Of a DNA stretch of 64,000 bases, positions 34,822 through 45,999 are shown in pieces (the stretch's first letter is position 1; each line of letters starts with the position of its first letter). The notes beneath the pieces are model-generated. The model did not search any database. It was not told the origin of the DNA and saw nothing but the letters and a program-made list of their open reading frames with translations. The position numbers and the translations under genes are program-made. The DNA is from Stomorhina lunata (taxonomy: Eukaryota > Arthropoda > Insecta > Diptera > Rhiniidae), in assembly GCA_933228675.1 (NCBI GenBank), contig OW121741.1, forward strand, positions 42,431,080 to 42,495,079. The letters run 5' to 3'.

Positions 34822-35960
34822 ACCGATTTTGCTCAAATTTTGACAGTGTAGTATGGTGTGGCCGGTGGTGACTATAGGCTAACTTTTTTAAAATCTCAAG
34901 TGGGTGTGACCCCTCCTATATAACCCATATATTAAAAATGACAAATATTGGCAAAAGATAGGCCCGATTTTTCTGAAATTTTAACAGTATGTTAAGGTGT
35001 GACCGATGGATAAAATAGGCCAGATTTTTTTTCAAATCTCAAGTGGGCGTGGCCCCTCCCATATAAGTCAGATTTTAAAACATACAAATATGGATGATCA
35101 AACCGACCGATTTTTCTGAAATTTAGACAGTGGGGTAAGGTGTGACGGGTGGTTAAAATAGCCTAGGTTTTTTTTTCTGAAATCTCAAGTGGGCGTGACC
35201 CCTCCCATATAAGTATAATATTGAAAATGACAAATATGGATGACCTAGCTGCCCAATTTCTCTATAATTTTGACAGTATGGTAAGGTGTGACAGGTGCTT
35301 AAAATAGGCAAGGGTTTTTTCAAAAATCTCAAGTGTGACCCCTCCCATATAACTCATATATTAAAAATGACAAATATAGATGACCGAGCGGACCGATTTT
35401 TCTGAAATTTTGACAGTATGTTAAGGTGTAACCGGTGGGTAAACTAGGTCAGTTTTTTTTTTTGAAATATCAAGTGGGCGTGACCCCTCCCATATAAGTA
35501 AAATATTAAAAATGGCAAATATGGATGACTAGTCGACCGATTTTTCTTTAATTTTTACAGTATAAAAGAAGCTACCGGTGGGTAAAATAGGCTACTTTTT
35601 TTTTGGAAATCTCAAATGGGCGTGACCCCTCCAATATAAGTCATATATTAAAAATGACAAATATAGATGACCGAGCGGACCGATTTTTCTGAAATTTTGA
35701 CAGTATGTTAAGGAGAACCGGTGGGTAAACTAGATCAGTTTTTTTTTTTGAAATATCAAGTGGGCGTGACCCCTCCCATACAAGTAAAATATTAAAAATG
35801 GCAAATATGGATGACTGAGTCGACCGATTTTTCTTTAATTTTTACAGTATAAAAGAAGCTACCGGTGGGTAAAATAGGCTACTTTTTGGAAATCTCAAAT
35901 GGGCGTGACCCCTCCAATATAAGTCATATATTAAAAATGACAAATATGAATGATAAGATG
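34822..35960 (+). repeat. Tandem array in Helitron, ~143-bp unit, 8 copies
   Basis: Each unit has 'gaccgatttttctgaaattt' and 'gggcgtgacccctcccatat'. The start phrase recurs at about 34822, 34965, 35103, 35249, 35390, 35535, 35678 and 35825. The last four units form two nearly identical dimers (units at 35390+35535 against 35678+35825), showing recent amplification of a dimer of about 288 bp. Confidence 0.88.
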
Positions 35961-36230
35961 AAAACGATTTAACCTAATTAATTAAAGTTTTAAGTGTGGA
36001 TATTTTCATACTATAGGATGGTTTTTCGTTGTTCCAATTTTTTCAAAATGGACCAACGGGGACCTGGGAATTGGAAAATGGAGATAAAATTCCCCTTTTC
36101 TTTAAAATTGTATATCTTTAGAACGGCTGGACCAATGAAGACATTTTTTCTTTGTAAATGTTGTTTTTAGTCCAAGTTAGGATTATACATTAAGAAAATG
36201 TACCATGCCCACTTTTACGACCTCTTTTTT

Positions 36231-37030
36231 ATACCCTTCACCACCATAGGTGGAAAGCGTATTATAAGTTTGTGCTGATGTTTGTAACGCATAGAAATAT
36301 TTGTCTTAGACCCACCTTTTAGTATACCAATAGGCTTAGAATCACTTTCTGAGTCGATTTAGCGATGTCCGTCCGTCCGTCCGTCTGGCTGGCTGGACCC
36401 CCATGTAAACCTTGTAGTCAAACTACAGGTCGCAATTCTAAAGATAATTTGATGAAATTTGGCGCAGATCATTTTTTCGATAATGGGACCATGGCTATTG
36501 AAATTGGTCAAAATCGGTCCATTATTTCTGGTACCTCCCATAGGTCACACTTCCCGGAATTGCTATATTGGCCACAAATATCAATATTTTTTCATGAAAT
36601 TAAAAACAAATACTACTTATGTCAACTTAAATCACTGTACCAAATTTCGTTGAAATCGGTCCACTTTTGACCATAGCTCCCATACAAATTCTTCTTTAAA
36701 AACGCACTAAATGAGACAAAAAATCACTAAAACGCTCGTAAATCTAAAGATAATGGAAATTTTGGGTCTATTTTTTGCATACATAATATTTGTAACAACT
36801 GTAATTAATTTGCCAAATTTCGAGATAATCGGTCCACATTTGACCCTAGCTCTCATATAAGTCCAAATGACGGAAACAGGTTGAATATATAAGTTTTGAG
36901 AAAATGTTTGTATGATGGCAAAATTTAGCAAATATTTGTCTTTACACAGGAAAAATAACACCTTTTTGACCTTAGTGGTGAAGGGTATCGTATGGTCGGC
37001 TTGACCGACTATAGCGCTTTCTTACTTGTT
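36231..37030 (+). repeat. Rep A, full-length copy (reference)
   Basis: This 800-bp copy is the best one for defining Rep A. The head is ATACCCTTCACCACCATAGG and the tail GGTGAAGGGTATCGTATGG, then the hairpin GTCGGCTTGACCGAC and TATAGCGCTTTCTTACTTG. It includes the 'gtccgtccgtccgtct' run near the left end. It interrupts the Helitron, so it is younger than it. No protein is encoded. Confidence 0.82.
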
Positions 37031-37251
37031 TTTAATATATCTAAAATAGAAAAACGGATGCTCGAATATTGGTAATATGATTGGTGTTTGATAAGCCAAA
37101 TAAATACATATGCAAATACATTAATAAAGGATTCAAATAAAAAATTAATAAAATTATTTCATAATTGTTCATTTTTAAAGAAAGTGTTAACATAGTAATA
37201 AGTAAATAATTTTAACTACTAACCCGGGCAACGCCGGGTAAAATCAGCTAG

Positions 37252-37689
37252 TAATTTATATAATAATTTGGCTTCTTAATTTTAAGGACTGAATAACAGC
37301 CGCTTAAAAAAATCAAAACATTTATAACTTTTTTTATGTTTAGGTATGTACTAAAAAATTGTACATTCAAAAACAATCGCAAATAATATCGTTTATTCTG
37401 ACTAATTTATAAAAAAAAAATATGTAATCATCATACATATGTCCGTCAAAATTACTCACCGTAAATAATCCAAAATATGTGATATTATAAATTCCACGGT
37501 AAATACAACAATACCAACAATTAATTTTCGAAAATTATAATTATTTTGATAAAATTTTCTATATGAAAATATAAGTTGAATACATTCAACAAATTCTGGA
37601 GTTTTGTTAAACTCAACAAAGCAATGGATTTTGGGATCTATTTACCATTTTTAATATACGAGTAAAAATGTATACCGAAATCTTGAATT
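37252..37689. other. Unassigned AT-rich spacer
   Basis: Spacer between the Helitron and the first of two related MITEs; no features seen. Confidence 0.35.
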
Positions 37690-38021
37690 ATGGCCTGTTC
37701 CACGATCTTGAAAGAATGCTTTCTTTCTTATCCTATAAGAAAGAAATTTGCTTTTCGTTTCACTAACTTTATTTAATGCGTAAGATAAGTCGAAAAACAA
37801 GTTGAAAGAAAACGTAAAAATTTTTATACAAATTTCTGTTTCACTATTTCGAACAAGTTACCAGCAATACGAAAGCAAATGTCAAAATGAGTCACTTGAT
37901 ATTTTGCTTTCGAATAGAAACGAACGAAAGGCTTCGAAATAGTAAAACCAAAATTAATTCAATTCCAGTTACTCACTTTCTTTCGAGTATATTTTCTTTC
38001 GAAATCGTAAAACAGGCTATT
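37690..38021 (+). mobile_element. GCCTGTTCCAC-type MITE, copy 1
   Basis: It starts GGCCTGTTCCACGATCTTGA and ends with the inverted form TTTCGAAATCGTAAAACAGG. About 330 bp with no coding frame. The interior (for example 'gaaagcaaatgtcaaaatga') is the reverse complement of the interior of the copy at 38113-38404. Confidence 0.75.
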
Positions 38022-38112
38022 AGCATTTGAAACCGGATTGATAGTATTTGTTTAATTCCTAAATTTCAATATTAAAATCTGCCCTAGAATCTAGTAACTG
38101 ACTTCCGACTTT

Positions 38113-38404
38113 TATAGCCTGTTCCACAATTTGGAAAGAAAATCTACACGAAAGAAAGTTAGTAACTCGAATTCGAATTAATTTTGGTTTCACTATTTCG
38201 AAGTTTTTTGTTCGTTTCTATTCGAAAGCAAAATATCAAGTGACACATTTTGACATTTGCTTTCGCATTGCTGGAACTTTTTCGAAATAGTGGAACAGAA
38301 ATTTGTATAAAAATACTTACGTTTTCTTTTGACTTGTTTTTCGACAAAAAACAAATTTCTTTCGTACAGGAAAGCATTCTTTCGAAATCGTGGAACAGGC
38401 TATA
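38113..38404 (-). mobile_element. GCCTGTTCCAC-type MITE, copy 2
   Basis: Ends are TATAGCCTGTTCCACAATTT and AAATCGTGGAACAGGCTATA. Terminal TATA may include a TA duplication. The orientation is opposite to copy 1, 90 bp away. The superfamily is undetermined. Confidence 0.78.
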
Positions 38405-38442
38405 AGTTATTGAAATGAAAAACAAATTTTAATGCTTTTTTT

Positions 38443-39179
38443 ATATCCTTCACCACCACAGGTGGAAAAGGTATTATAAGTTTGTGCTGATGTATGTGAC
38501 GCATAGAAATATTTGTCTTAGAACCACCTTTTAGTATACCAATAGGCTTAGAATCACTTTCTGAGTCGATTTAGCGGTGTCAGTCCATCTGGACGACTAG
38601 CTGGACCCCCATGTAAACCATGTAATCAAAGTCGCAATTCTAAAGATAATTTGATGAAATTTGGCACAGATAATTTTTTTTATAGTGAGACCATTGAAAT
38701 TCGATGAAATCGTTCCAATATTTATGGTACCTCCCATAGGTCCCACTTCCCGGAATTCCTATATTGGCTACAAATATCAATATTTTTTGTAAACTTAAAT
38801 CATGTAAACTAAAATCACTGTACCAAATTTCGGTGAAATCGGTCAAAATTTGATCATAGCTTCCATACAAACTCTTGTGTCAAAACTCACTAAATCAGAC
38901 AAAAATCACTAAAACGCTCGTAAATCTGATGATAATGGGAGTTTTAAGTTTATTTTTTCCAATTTTCCAAATGATAATCGGTCCACATTTGACCCTAGCT
39001 CTCATATAAGTCAAAATGACGGAAATAGCTTAAATATATAAGTTTTGAGAAAATGTTTATATGATGGCAAAATTTAGCAAACATTTGTCTTTATATAGGA
39101 AAAAGAACAACTTTGACCTCAGTGGTGAAGGGTATCGTATGGTCGAGCTTGACCGACTATAGCACTTTCATACATGTTT
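38443..39179 (+). repeat. Rep A copy
   Basis: The copy matches 36231-37030 from head (tatccttcaccaccacaggt) to tail (GTCGAGCTTGACCGAC, then TATAGCACTTTCATACATG) with a few internal deletions. Slightly diverged from the reference. Confidence 0.8.
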
Positions 39180-40189
39180 TGTTATAGGACCAGCACCCAG
39201 GAGATGACCCCTACATATGCAACACATTGTATTAGAACTAGGAAAATATATTATGAGAAGGAGGATTAGTTTTTGTTTAGATATTTGGATATTCTATTTA
39301 AACTTTTTATATTGTAACTGCGGGGAGTTTATTCCATATACAAGGTGTTCGTCTAAAAAATAAGCTTTCCCTTTAGTGTGTTGTGCGATTCATTGGTCAG
39401 TCGACCACAAATGGATGCTAGAGCTCATCCATTTGTGGTCGAAGTGCGAGTATTACATAAAAATGAGCGAGTTTCAGGTACAAGTTCCTTAATTTCAGCA
39501 TTTGGCAGTGTAATAACGATAGAACAGTGAAACGTATCCCTTATCGCGACGATGCTTCTGTGAATCAATAGAATTGGTCACCCTACTTTTACCGATGAGC
39601 ACTTCCGCCCTCTCCTGTACGCATTCAAGAAGCAACAGAATAGACTTTGAAGCACCGGCTTATACATGGAAGTTATATTCCATTTTGGGCTGATAAATAT
39701 TAAGAAGATCAGATGGAGTGAAATACATCTTACACCGTTTCAAGAAACCAAGGCACTTGAGTGCTTTTTTAGACACATGAAAGATGTATTGAGTTCAGCG
39801 GACATCGCATTGCATTTTCATGCCAAGAACATTAAGAGCTTCTGGTTCCTCGATTTTTATACCACCCAGGGTTACCCATGTGTTAACAAACAACATTGGT
39901 TTTTATTAGCATTGAAATCCACCTAGAAGTTGTAAAAATATTGAAAGTGGATAATCTAAGCGAATAATTTTGGAATTTTCTATTTATTTGAATTCTTTTC
40001 TTTAAGAAAACTTAAGCCCAAAATCGGTTTAAGTGAACAGCCCCGGATTACCGCAGACTTTTCAACGAAATGACTCAACAGTCCAAAGGCTTACTCTGTT
40101 TTAAAGCGAAGAAACACAGTTGTATTAATATAAAGATAAAATGTGTCGAAAGCTTTATTTTTTTTAACCATCTATTGTTATGAAGGTAC
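39180..40189. other. Unassigned region with a 17-bp-arm palindrome
   Basis: A perfect inverted repeat lies at 39401-39417 and 39426-39442 (TCGACCACAAATGGATG and its complement, 8-nt loop). 'agctcatccatttgtggtcg' resembles the RAHPFVVD-type C-terminal segment of the retrotransposon remnant near 54830, so a scrap of that family may be present. An 86-codon frame at 39666-39926 has no recognised domain. Confidence 0.45.
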
Positions 40190-40586
40190 ATACCGATCGA
40201 CCAGAATCACTCCCAGAGTTGATTTAACGATGTCCGTCCGTCCAGCTGGCTGGCTGGGCGGATATCCATGTAAGCTTGTTATCAAAGTACAGATCGTAAC
40301 TTCAAAGATAATTTAATGAAATTTCGCAGAGATTTGTGATCTAGTCCAAGAATAGTCCCTATACTTTTTGGACAAAATTGATTTATTTACTATTTCGGGT
40401 ACCTCTCATAGAGATACCTTCCCGGAATAGAGTTTTTGGTTCTTAATAGCCACAAATTTAGTTGTATTTTAATAATACTAAGCACAAATATTGCTTATAA
40501 CCTTAATCAGTGTACTAATTTCGTAGAAATCGGCCCGTATTTGAACATACAAGACACATTCTCAAAAGTAGATTAAATACTAGGGT
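40190..40586 (+). repeat. Rep A copy, left part (interrupted)
   Basis: 'gatgtccgtccgtccagctg' and following sequence match the Rep A interior. The copy breaks off near 40586, and its right part resumes near 44425. Confidence 0.65.
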
Positions 40587-41345
40587 GTTTACTCGAGTTA
40601 TGTTTGCTCGATTGATCAGAAAAATAAAATCGATTAATCGCTCGAGTAAATAAAAATATCTAATTTCAAATAAAGATTAAATTATCTACTATTCAAGGGG
40701 TCCATTCAAGGGTCCATTTTAGTCAATAATTGAAGGTTATACTATAGTTAATTTTAAATCGAGGGTTTTAATATTGTATGCAATAATCGAGAGCTCTAAA
40801 TAAAGTCATTGAAGGTTCAATAATCGTAGATAAGAATATAGCTGGTTGTATGTTCAGAAATAATAATTTAATAATAGACCAGTTTTGGTATCCAATGTAT
40901 TCGTAATTTCTACTATTGTTAATTTAAAGGTCCTTATGTAATCGTAGCCTTATTATAGTTCAGTTAAAGGTACTCTATTGTAATCGTAAAACTACTATAG
41001 TCCAGTTGATGTTTCCAATGTATTTGTAGGTACTACTATAGTTAAGTTGAAATTTCTTATGTTATCGTAAGTCCTACTATAGTAATAGTACGTTCTACTA
41101 TAGTTCAATTAAAGGACGCAATGTCGATCCTACTATAGTCCTGCTGAAGATCACGTTATGAATGTAGTCGTACATTATACTTATCCAATAGATCAAAATC
41201 AGGATTTATCAAATCAAAAGATTAGGCGATCAGCGTAAACGTGTATACATATATAGAAGTAAATAAACTCACTTTAAACATTATGGTGACGATATGTTTC
41301 AAATATATGGTACAAGTCAAGATATATACTTATATCATATATATA
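40587..41345. repeat. Insert in Rep A with degenerate ACTATAGT repeats
   Basis: The insert starts near 'ctagggtgtttactcgagtt'. Between about 40850 and 41160 a degenerate unit of roughly 60 bp containing 'ctactatagtt' recurs. The matching right end of the insert (44209-44424) holds 'attaactcgagtaattttt', a weak inverted counterpart of the left end. The type of this insert is unknown. Confidence 0.45.
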
Positions 41346-41823
41346 CAGTGGTGGAAAAAATAATAAGAACGATCTTATATTCGCTATTAACATGCTTCAA
41401 ACTTTTTCTTGCTAGACTTTTCTTGTTGGAAAGCAGTGTCGAATTCTTTTAAATCTAACGGTATTTCATAATTTGTTAACTATTTCTCTCTGTTCTTCTC
41501 TAATTATTTTTTATTTAAAAAAAAGTAAAAATACTGTCAATTTTGGTTGGAAAAAATAATAAGAAAGTAAACATAAAATTGAGTGTATTACTTTAAAATC
41601 GCCGATTTTTTTACGGTAAAATTAAAATTTAATAAATCCAGGTTAATAGAGAACTTTTGCCTTATTCAAAAAGTTTTAATTTTTAATCGTGTAAAATAAA
41701 AATTTAAAAAAATGGTGCTCATACTATAGAGTCCGAAAGAAAAGTGATCTTAAAATTAAAATATGATGGATTTTTCATTGGAAAAATTACTCAGGTTTTA
41801 AATTGTTCGAAGTGTAAGATATA

Positions 41824-43131
41824 ATGGGTGTTTTTTTTTTTTTAGAGGTATAGAACTTCGAATTGAAATAAAACACAAGCAAATCGTTTTAATGTCCATC
41901 AATTTGGCTTTATTGGAAGGATAATTTTATGCCATTAATGTTTAAATATGATTTCGGGCATGTGGCCGCCGCGGCTGGCTCGAATAAAGCCAATTCTACA
42001 GGTCCAATTTTCGACTACATTTTCGAGCATATGGGGCCGTATGTTGGCAATAACGCCACGAATGTTGGCTTCCAAGTCCCCTAACGTTTCTGGTTTGTTG
42101 GCGTAGACGAGCGACTTCACATATCCCCAAAGAAAATAATCCAGTGGTGTCAAATCGCACGATCTTGGTGGCCAATTGACAGGTCCGTTCCGCGAAATTA
42201 TGCGCTCATCGAATGTTTCCTTCAATAAATCAATTGTGACGTGCGCTGTGTGGCATGTAGCGCCGTCTTGTTGGAACCACAACTCATCCACATTCATGCC
42301 ATCCAATTGGGGGAACAAAATAGTCGGTTATCATGGCTCTATACCGGTCTCCATTTATGGTAACTGACTCTCCAGCATTATTTCGGAAGAAGTATGGCCC
42401 AATGACTCCACCAGCCCATAGAGCACACCAAACAGTCAGTTTTTGTGGATGTAATGGCGTCTCAAGGGTCTCATGTGGATTCTCTTCACTCCAAATGCGG
42501 CAATTTTGCTTGTTGACGTAGCCATTCAACCAAAAATGAGCCTCATCACTAAACAAAATTTTGCGATGAAAATCAGCATCGAGATCAATCTCATTTTCGG
42601 CCCATACACCAAAATCACGACGCATTGCATGGTCTCGCGGCTTTAATTCTTGCACAAGCTGGATCTTGTAAGGTCGCAAGCCAAGATCTTTGCGCAAAAT
42701 CTTCCATAAAGTTGATGGAAAGCTCCAATTGCTGTGCACGGTGGCGAATCGATTCATTCGGGTCCTCTTCAACACTTTGCTCTACAGCGGCAATTGTTTC
42801 TTCGGTGCGCACTGTTCGACGTCGCTGCGGATGCGTATTATCACATAGAGTAAACGTAGTGCGAAAACGATCCATGGTTAACCGAATTAATTGCTCTGAT
42901 GGACGATTATGTCGACCATAAAATGGACGGAGCTTGCGGTAAACTTCGCGAACTGAACCATTATTTTCGAAATAAATTTGCACGATTTGCAAGCGTTGTT
43001 CTTTTGTCAACCTGTTCATGATGAAATGGCAAACCAAACTAAATATTAATCACTTGACAGCTGACAAAATGGCCGCCAGTTAAAAAAGTGATGCCAACTT
43101 AAAGTTCTATACCTCAATAAAAAACACCCGA
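41824..43131 (-). mobile_element. rosa-type (DD41D) mariner copy c
   Basis: Minus-strand copy. The plus-strand left end ATGGGTG and right end CACCCGA are flanked by TA (41822-41823 and 43132-43133). The length of 1308 bp is close to the complete element. It is inserted within the N-terminal coding part of the Tc1-like element. Confidence 0.92.
41935..43019 (-). pseudogene. DD41D mariner transposase copy c, two frameshifts
   Basis: It reads MNRLTKEQRLQIVQIYFENN from 43019 to HMPEIIFKH at 41938. A 2-nt loss near 42718 and a 1-nt gain near 42311 (five C instead of four before AATTGG) break the frame. All three acidic residues are kept: FSDEAHFW (Asp, unlike copies a and d), QQDGATCH and LTPLDYF, with 41 residues between the last two. 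It is the least damaged full-length copy here. Confidence 0.9.
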
Positions 43132-44424
43132 TATAATGCTACACATTACAATAAAACCCCAGAAAACCGTGGAAGAAAACGTAAAACCTCGACTAGATTC
43201 GACCAACTTTTAGTGCGGTACTCTAAAAAACACCGATTTAAATCGTCAAGTTCAATTAAAAGTGAGTTGTGTGCAAATGTGTCGAGTCGCACAATACGAA
43301 ACAGGTTGCAGGAAGCTGGGCTTATGGGTCGAACGCCAAGAAATGTAACTCTTTTAAGCAAAAAAAAATATTCAAAAAAGAACTACAATTTGCCAAACAA
43401 CATCTGAACCGCCAAACGTGAAAAAATGTATTGTGGTCAGATGAAACAAAGATAAATTTGTTTGGATCAGACGGAAAAACATATGTTCGACGTCCTGCAA
43501 ACAAGTAATATGACCCAAAATATACAAAAAAGACCGTCAAACATGGTGGCGGTTCCTTAATGAATTGGGGCTGTTTTTCTGCGTCTGGTGTAGGTCCAAT
43601 TTCATTAGTTCAGGGAAAAATGAATGCTAGTGATTATATAGAAATACTTAAAAACAAAATGCTTCCATTTGCGGAGGAAGAAATGCCCTTAAAATGGGAG
43701 TTTATGCAGGACAATGATCCTAAACACTCTGCCAAAAGTGTCAAATCTTGGTTTGCTGAAAATTATGTTCCCGTATTGGAGTGGCCATCATAATCACCAG
43801 ACCTAAACCCAATTGAACATCTCTAGGGAGTTGTGGTATTCCATTTCGCCGAGTGTATGTGCAAATCTTGTGGACTCCATGCCACGGAGATGCAAAGAGG
43901 TGATTACAATGAAAGGAGCCTCAACCAAATATGGAAAAAGTATTAGGATTAGATGGTATTTTTAAACAAAAAATTTATTATATTTTGCAAAAATATAAAA
44001 AGTTCTTATTATTTTTTCCAGACATTTTTTTCAAAATACCCAGTTTACAAAAAGAATAACACAGAGCTGATATTTGTTTTTAAATATATTTTTAGATAGT
44101 CCAATTGAATATATTTAATTAACGTAGTTCTTTTTTTATTTATGTAAGAGTAAAAATTTAAGAAAATATACACTTTTTTACCCGTTCTTATTATTTTTTC
44201 CACCACTGTATATACTTATATCATGGTACAAATGTTAATTTTATTAAAAATAAAAATCTTTATTTTTGTTTTATGTTTTTTTATTGTGAATTGTTAAATT
44301 TTTTTTTAATAAAACACAATAATTTTATTAAAAACAGCTCATGAAAAAGTCGTACTCGAGTAATTTTAAGATGATTATTTTACTCCATTAACTCGAGTAA
44401 TTTTTGAATATTTTTGAGTACAAA

Positions 44425-44784
44425 AACTCTTATAAATCTAAAGATTAAAATATTTTATTACTAAAACTTTGTACAGATAAATATTGCATTTTAGTACTAA
44501 AACTATGCACAGATAAATATTTTGTAAATATAAACCCATAAACCAAAATTTGGATACAATCGATCCACAAATGACCCTAGCTCCCATATCAGGTCCTGAG
44601 CCAAAAATGACAAAAATCTACTAAAATCAAGAAATTTTGAAAAAAAAAATATAGTACATACGAGTATATTGTATGTTTCTAAGACGCTAAGAAAACTTGT
44701 TTAATTGTTGGTCCATATTTGACCTTAGTAGTAAAGGGCATCATAAAATCGGGCTTGAACGACTACAGCTTTTCTTACTTGTTG
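44425..44784 (+). repeat. Rep A copy, right part
   Basis: Continues the copy at 40190-40586, with 'tcgatccacaaatgacccta' and a decayed tail (tcgggcttgaacgactacag, then cttacttgtt). Confidence 0.65.
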
Positions 44785-45202
44785 TAAATCTTTTTAGTAA
44801 ATTCCTAAGTTAATACAATTAACTCATTGTAATTTTTCATTGAAACAATATTTATACTAATTCATTCGGTGAGAACTATTTCTTTTGTAATTACTTAATA
44901 TTACACAAATAATCGACCCTATTAAAAAATTTTTTTTAAATTTTACAACACAAAAATTAAATTTACTAAAAAGTTTCATAAATAAAAACATTAAAGCAAA
45001 CTTATTTTAAAACTTTTCTACTTTAAAATTTCACTAATTAAATTGTCTTCGGGGTGTTTAAGAAACAATCCCATTAGTTTCATTTTCGTGTTCTTGGCAA
45101 ATAAAAATGAGTTTAGAATTAGTTTTGGCCTTCTGAACTATTTTTGTAGGAAGCTAAGCTTTACTATCCTTTTCCTACACACCTTAAATTTAAAAACATA
45201 TA
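44785..45202. other. Unassigned AT-rich spacer
   Basis: No gene or repeat recognised. Confidence 0.35.
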
Positions 45203-45299
45203 GGGTGTTTTTTTTATAGAGTTATTGAAAACAAAGTAGATTTGAGACTTTACATATCCCCACAACATAAAATTTTATACCTCTAAAAAATACAACCTT
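45203..45299 (-). mobile_element. 97-bp deletion derivative of a mariner
   Basis: Ends GGGTGTTTTTTTTATAGAG and TATACCTCTAAAAAATACA match the rosa mariner ends, with TA on each side. The middle 'actttacatatccccaca' matches a small piece of the transposase gene (the FLWGYVKS region). Almost everything else is deleted, as in MITEs derived from mariners. Confidence 0.72.
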
Positions 45300-45537
45300 T
45301 ATTTTCGTTCATAACTACCCAACTTTTTGTTGGTCTCTTTGTACTTTACAAGATTTAATTTTAGGCAAACAATTTGAACAAAAATGCTTGCGTGCTTAAG
45401 ATAATTAGAGCAGTAAAAGCAATAAATAGTAACATTTTTTACTGTGAACTTTGACTCTTTAAGGTAATAAAACTATATTCAGAAAATTGAGGAAATAGTT
45501 GCATAATTACAATATTTTATATCGCAAAAACACTCTT
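45300..45537. other. Unassigned spacer
   Basis: AT-rich with no feature seen. Confidence 0.3.
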
Positions 45538-45804
45538 AAGGTACAAGGCCAATACGCGCGGCATGCGGATGCGGGCGGTCGTAGTATTGCCAGTACATAA
45601 AATGTGCGTTTGTTTACAAAAATATTCAAATAAAAATATATTTGAGTAGGATATAATTAAATCCGGCAGCACTGAAAAAATCTGCCGAGCGGAAAAGTAG
45701 AAGAAAGTTCTACTTTTTTTCAATTGCCGCTTCAAATTTGAGAAATCAGAAAACAGCTGATTGCCGCCCGCAGGCGCTTGCCGCGTGCATTGGCCTTCCA
45801 CCTT
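45538..45804. mobile_element. MITE with GC-rich ~40-bp TIRs
   Basis: The left end AAGGTACAAGGCCAATACGC, then GCGGCATGCGG and GCGGGCGG, is mirrored on the right by CCGCCCGCAGGCGCTTGCCG and GCATTGGCCTTCCACCTT. The GC-rich ends contrast with the AT-rich surroundings. The minus-strand frame at 45517-45801 spans it and is not a gene. No target duplication is evident. Confidence 0.68.
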
Positions 45805-45999
45805 TACGAAAAGTATGTATTGTAGGAAAAGTCGAAAAAAAAATTGACCAACTCGTCCTCTTTAAGTTATGTCCGTTTTACAATACCCTATAATATCGGG
45901 GCCTATAAGGCACACCAATTTTTAACAAATTTCCGCAGCATTTGATTTAAAGGTGTTCATCTTTTTATGGTTTATCGACTTAATATAACCCCAAAAAAA

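Larger units (their letters stand above)
34744..37251 (+). mobile_element. Helitron (non-autonomous), with nested Rep A
   Basis: The start TCTATATCTATAAAAAATGT followed by GGATCTCCGAAACTGGCGGA, and the end CCCGGGCAACGCCGGG hairpin, a short linker and CTAG followed by T, fit insect Helitrons (5' TC, 3' hairpin plus CTRR, insertion before T). The 5' end could be a few bp further left (34740). No Rep/helicase gene is present. It carries a 143-bp array (34822-35960) and a complete Rep A copy (36231-37030). Confidence 0.8.
41712..43950 (+). pseudogene. Tc1 DD34E transposase, split by mariner
   Basis: An N-terminal HTH scrap (IGKITQVLNCSK) lies at about 41765-41815. After the mariner the gene resumes with NRGRKRKT, TIRNRLQEAGLMGRTP (43290-43340), LWSDETKINLFGSDG (about 43430-43475), then GGSLMNWGCFSASGVGPISL, QDNDPKHSAKSVKSWF and SPDLNPIEHL. 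There are 34 residues between the last Asp and the Glu. Stop codons lie at about 43791 and 43826 and frameshifts at about 43370 and 43400. All three catalytic residues are still readable, but the gene cannot make a whole protein. Confidence 0.85.
41344..44210 (+). mobile_element. Tc1-like (DD34E) transposon containing mariner c
   Basis: Perfect 26-bp inverted ends (starting CAGTGGTGGAAAAAATAATA) at 41346-41371 and 44183-44208 are flanked by TA. Removing the mariner (41824-43131) leaves about 1.55 kb, a normal Tc1 length. The transposase is split by the mariner and broken. Confidence 0.9.

Noticed and set aside
39666..39926. 86-codon frame
   Set aside because: No motif, no homologous repeat and no splice or promoter support.
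45517..45801. 94-codon minus-strand frame
   Set aside because: It coincides with the GC-rich MITE and has no domain.
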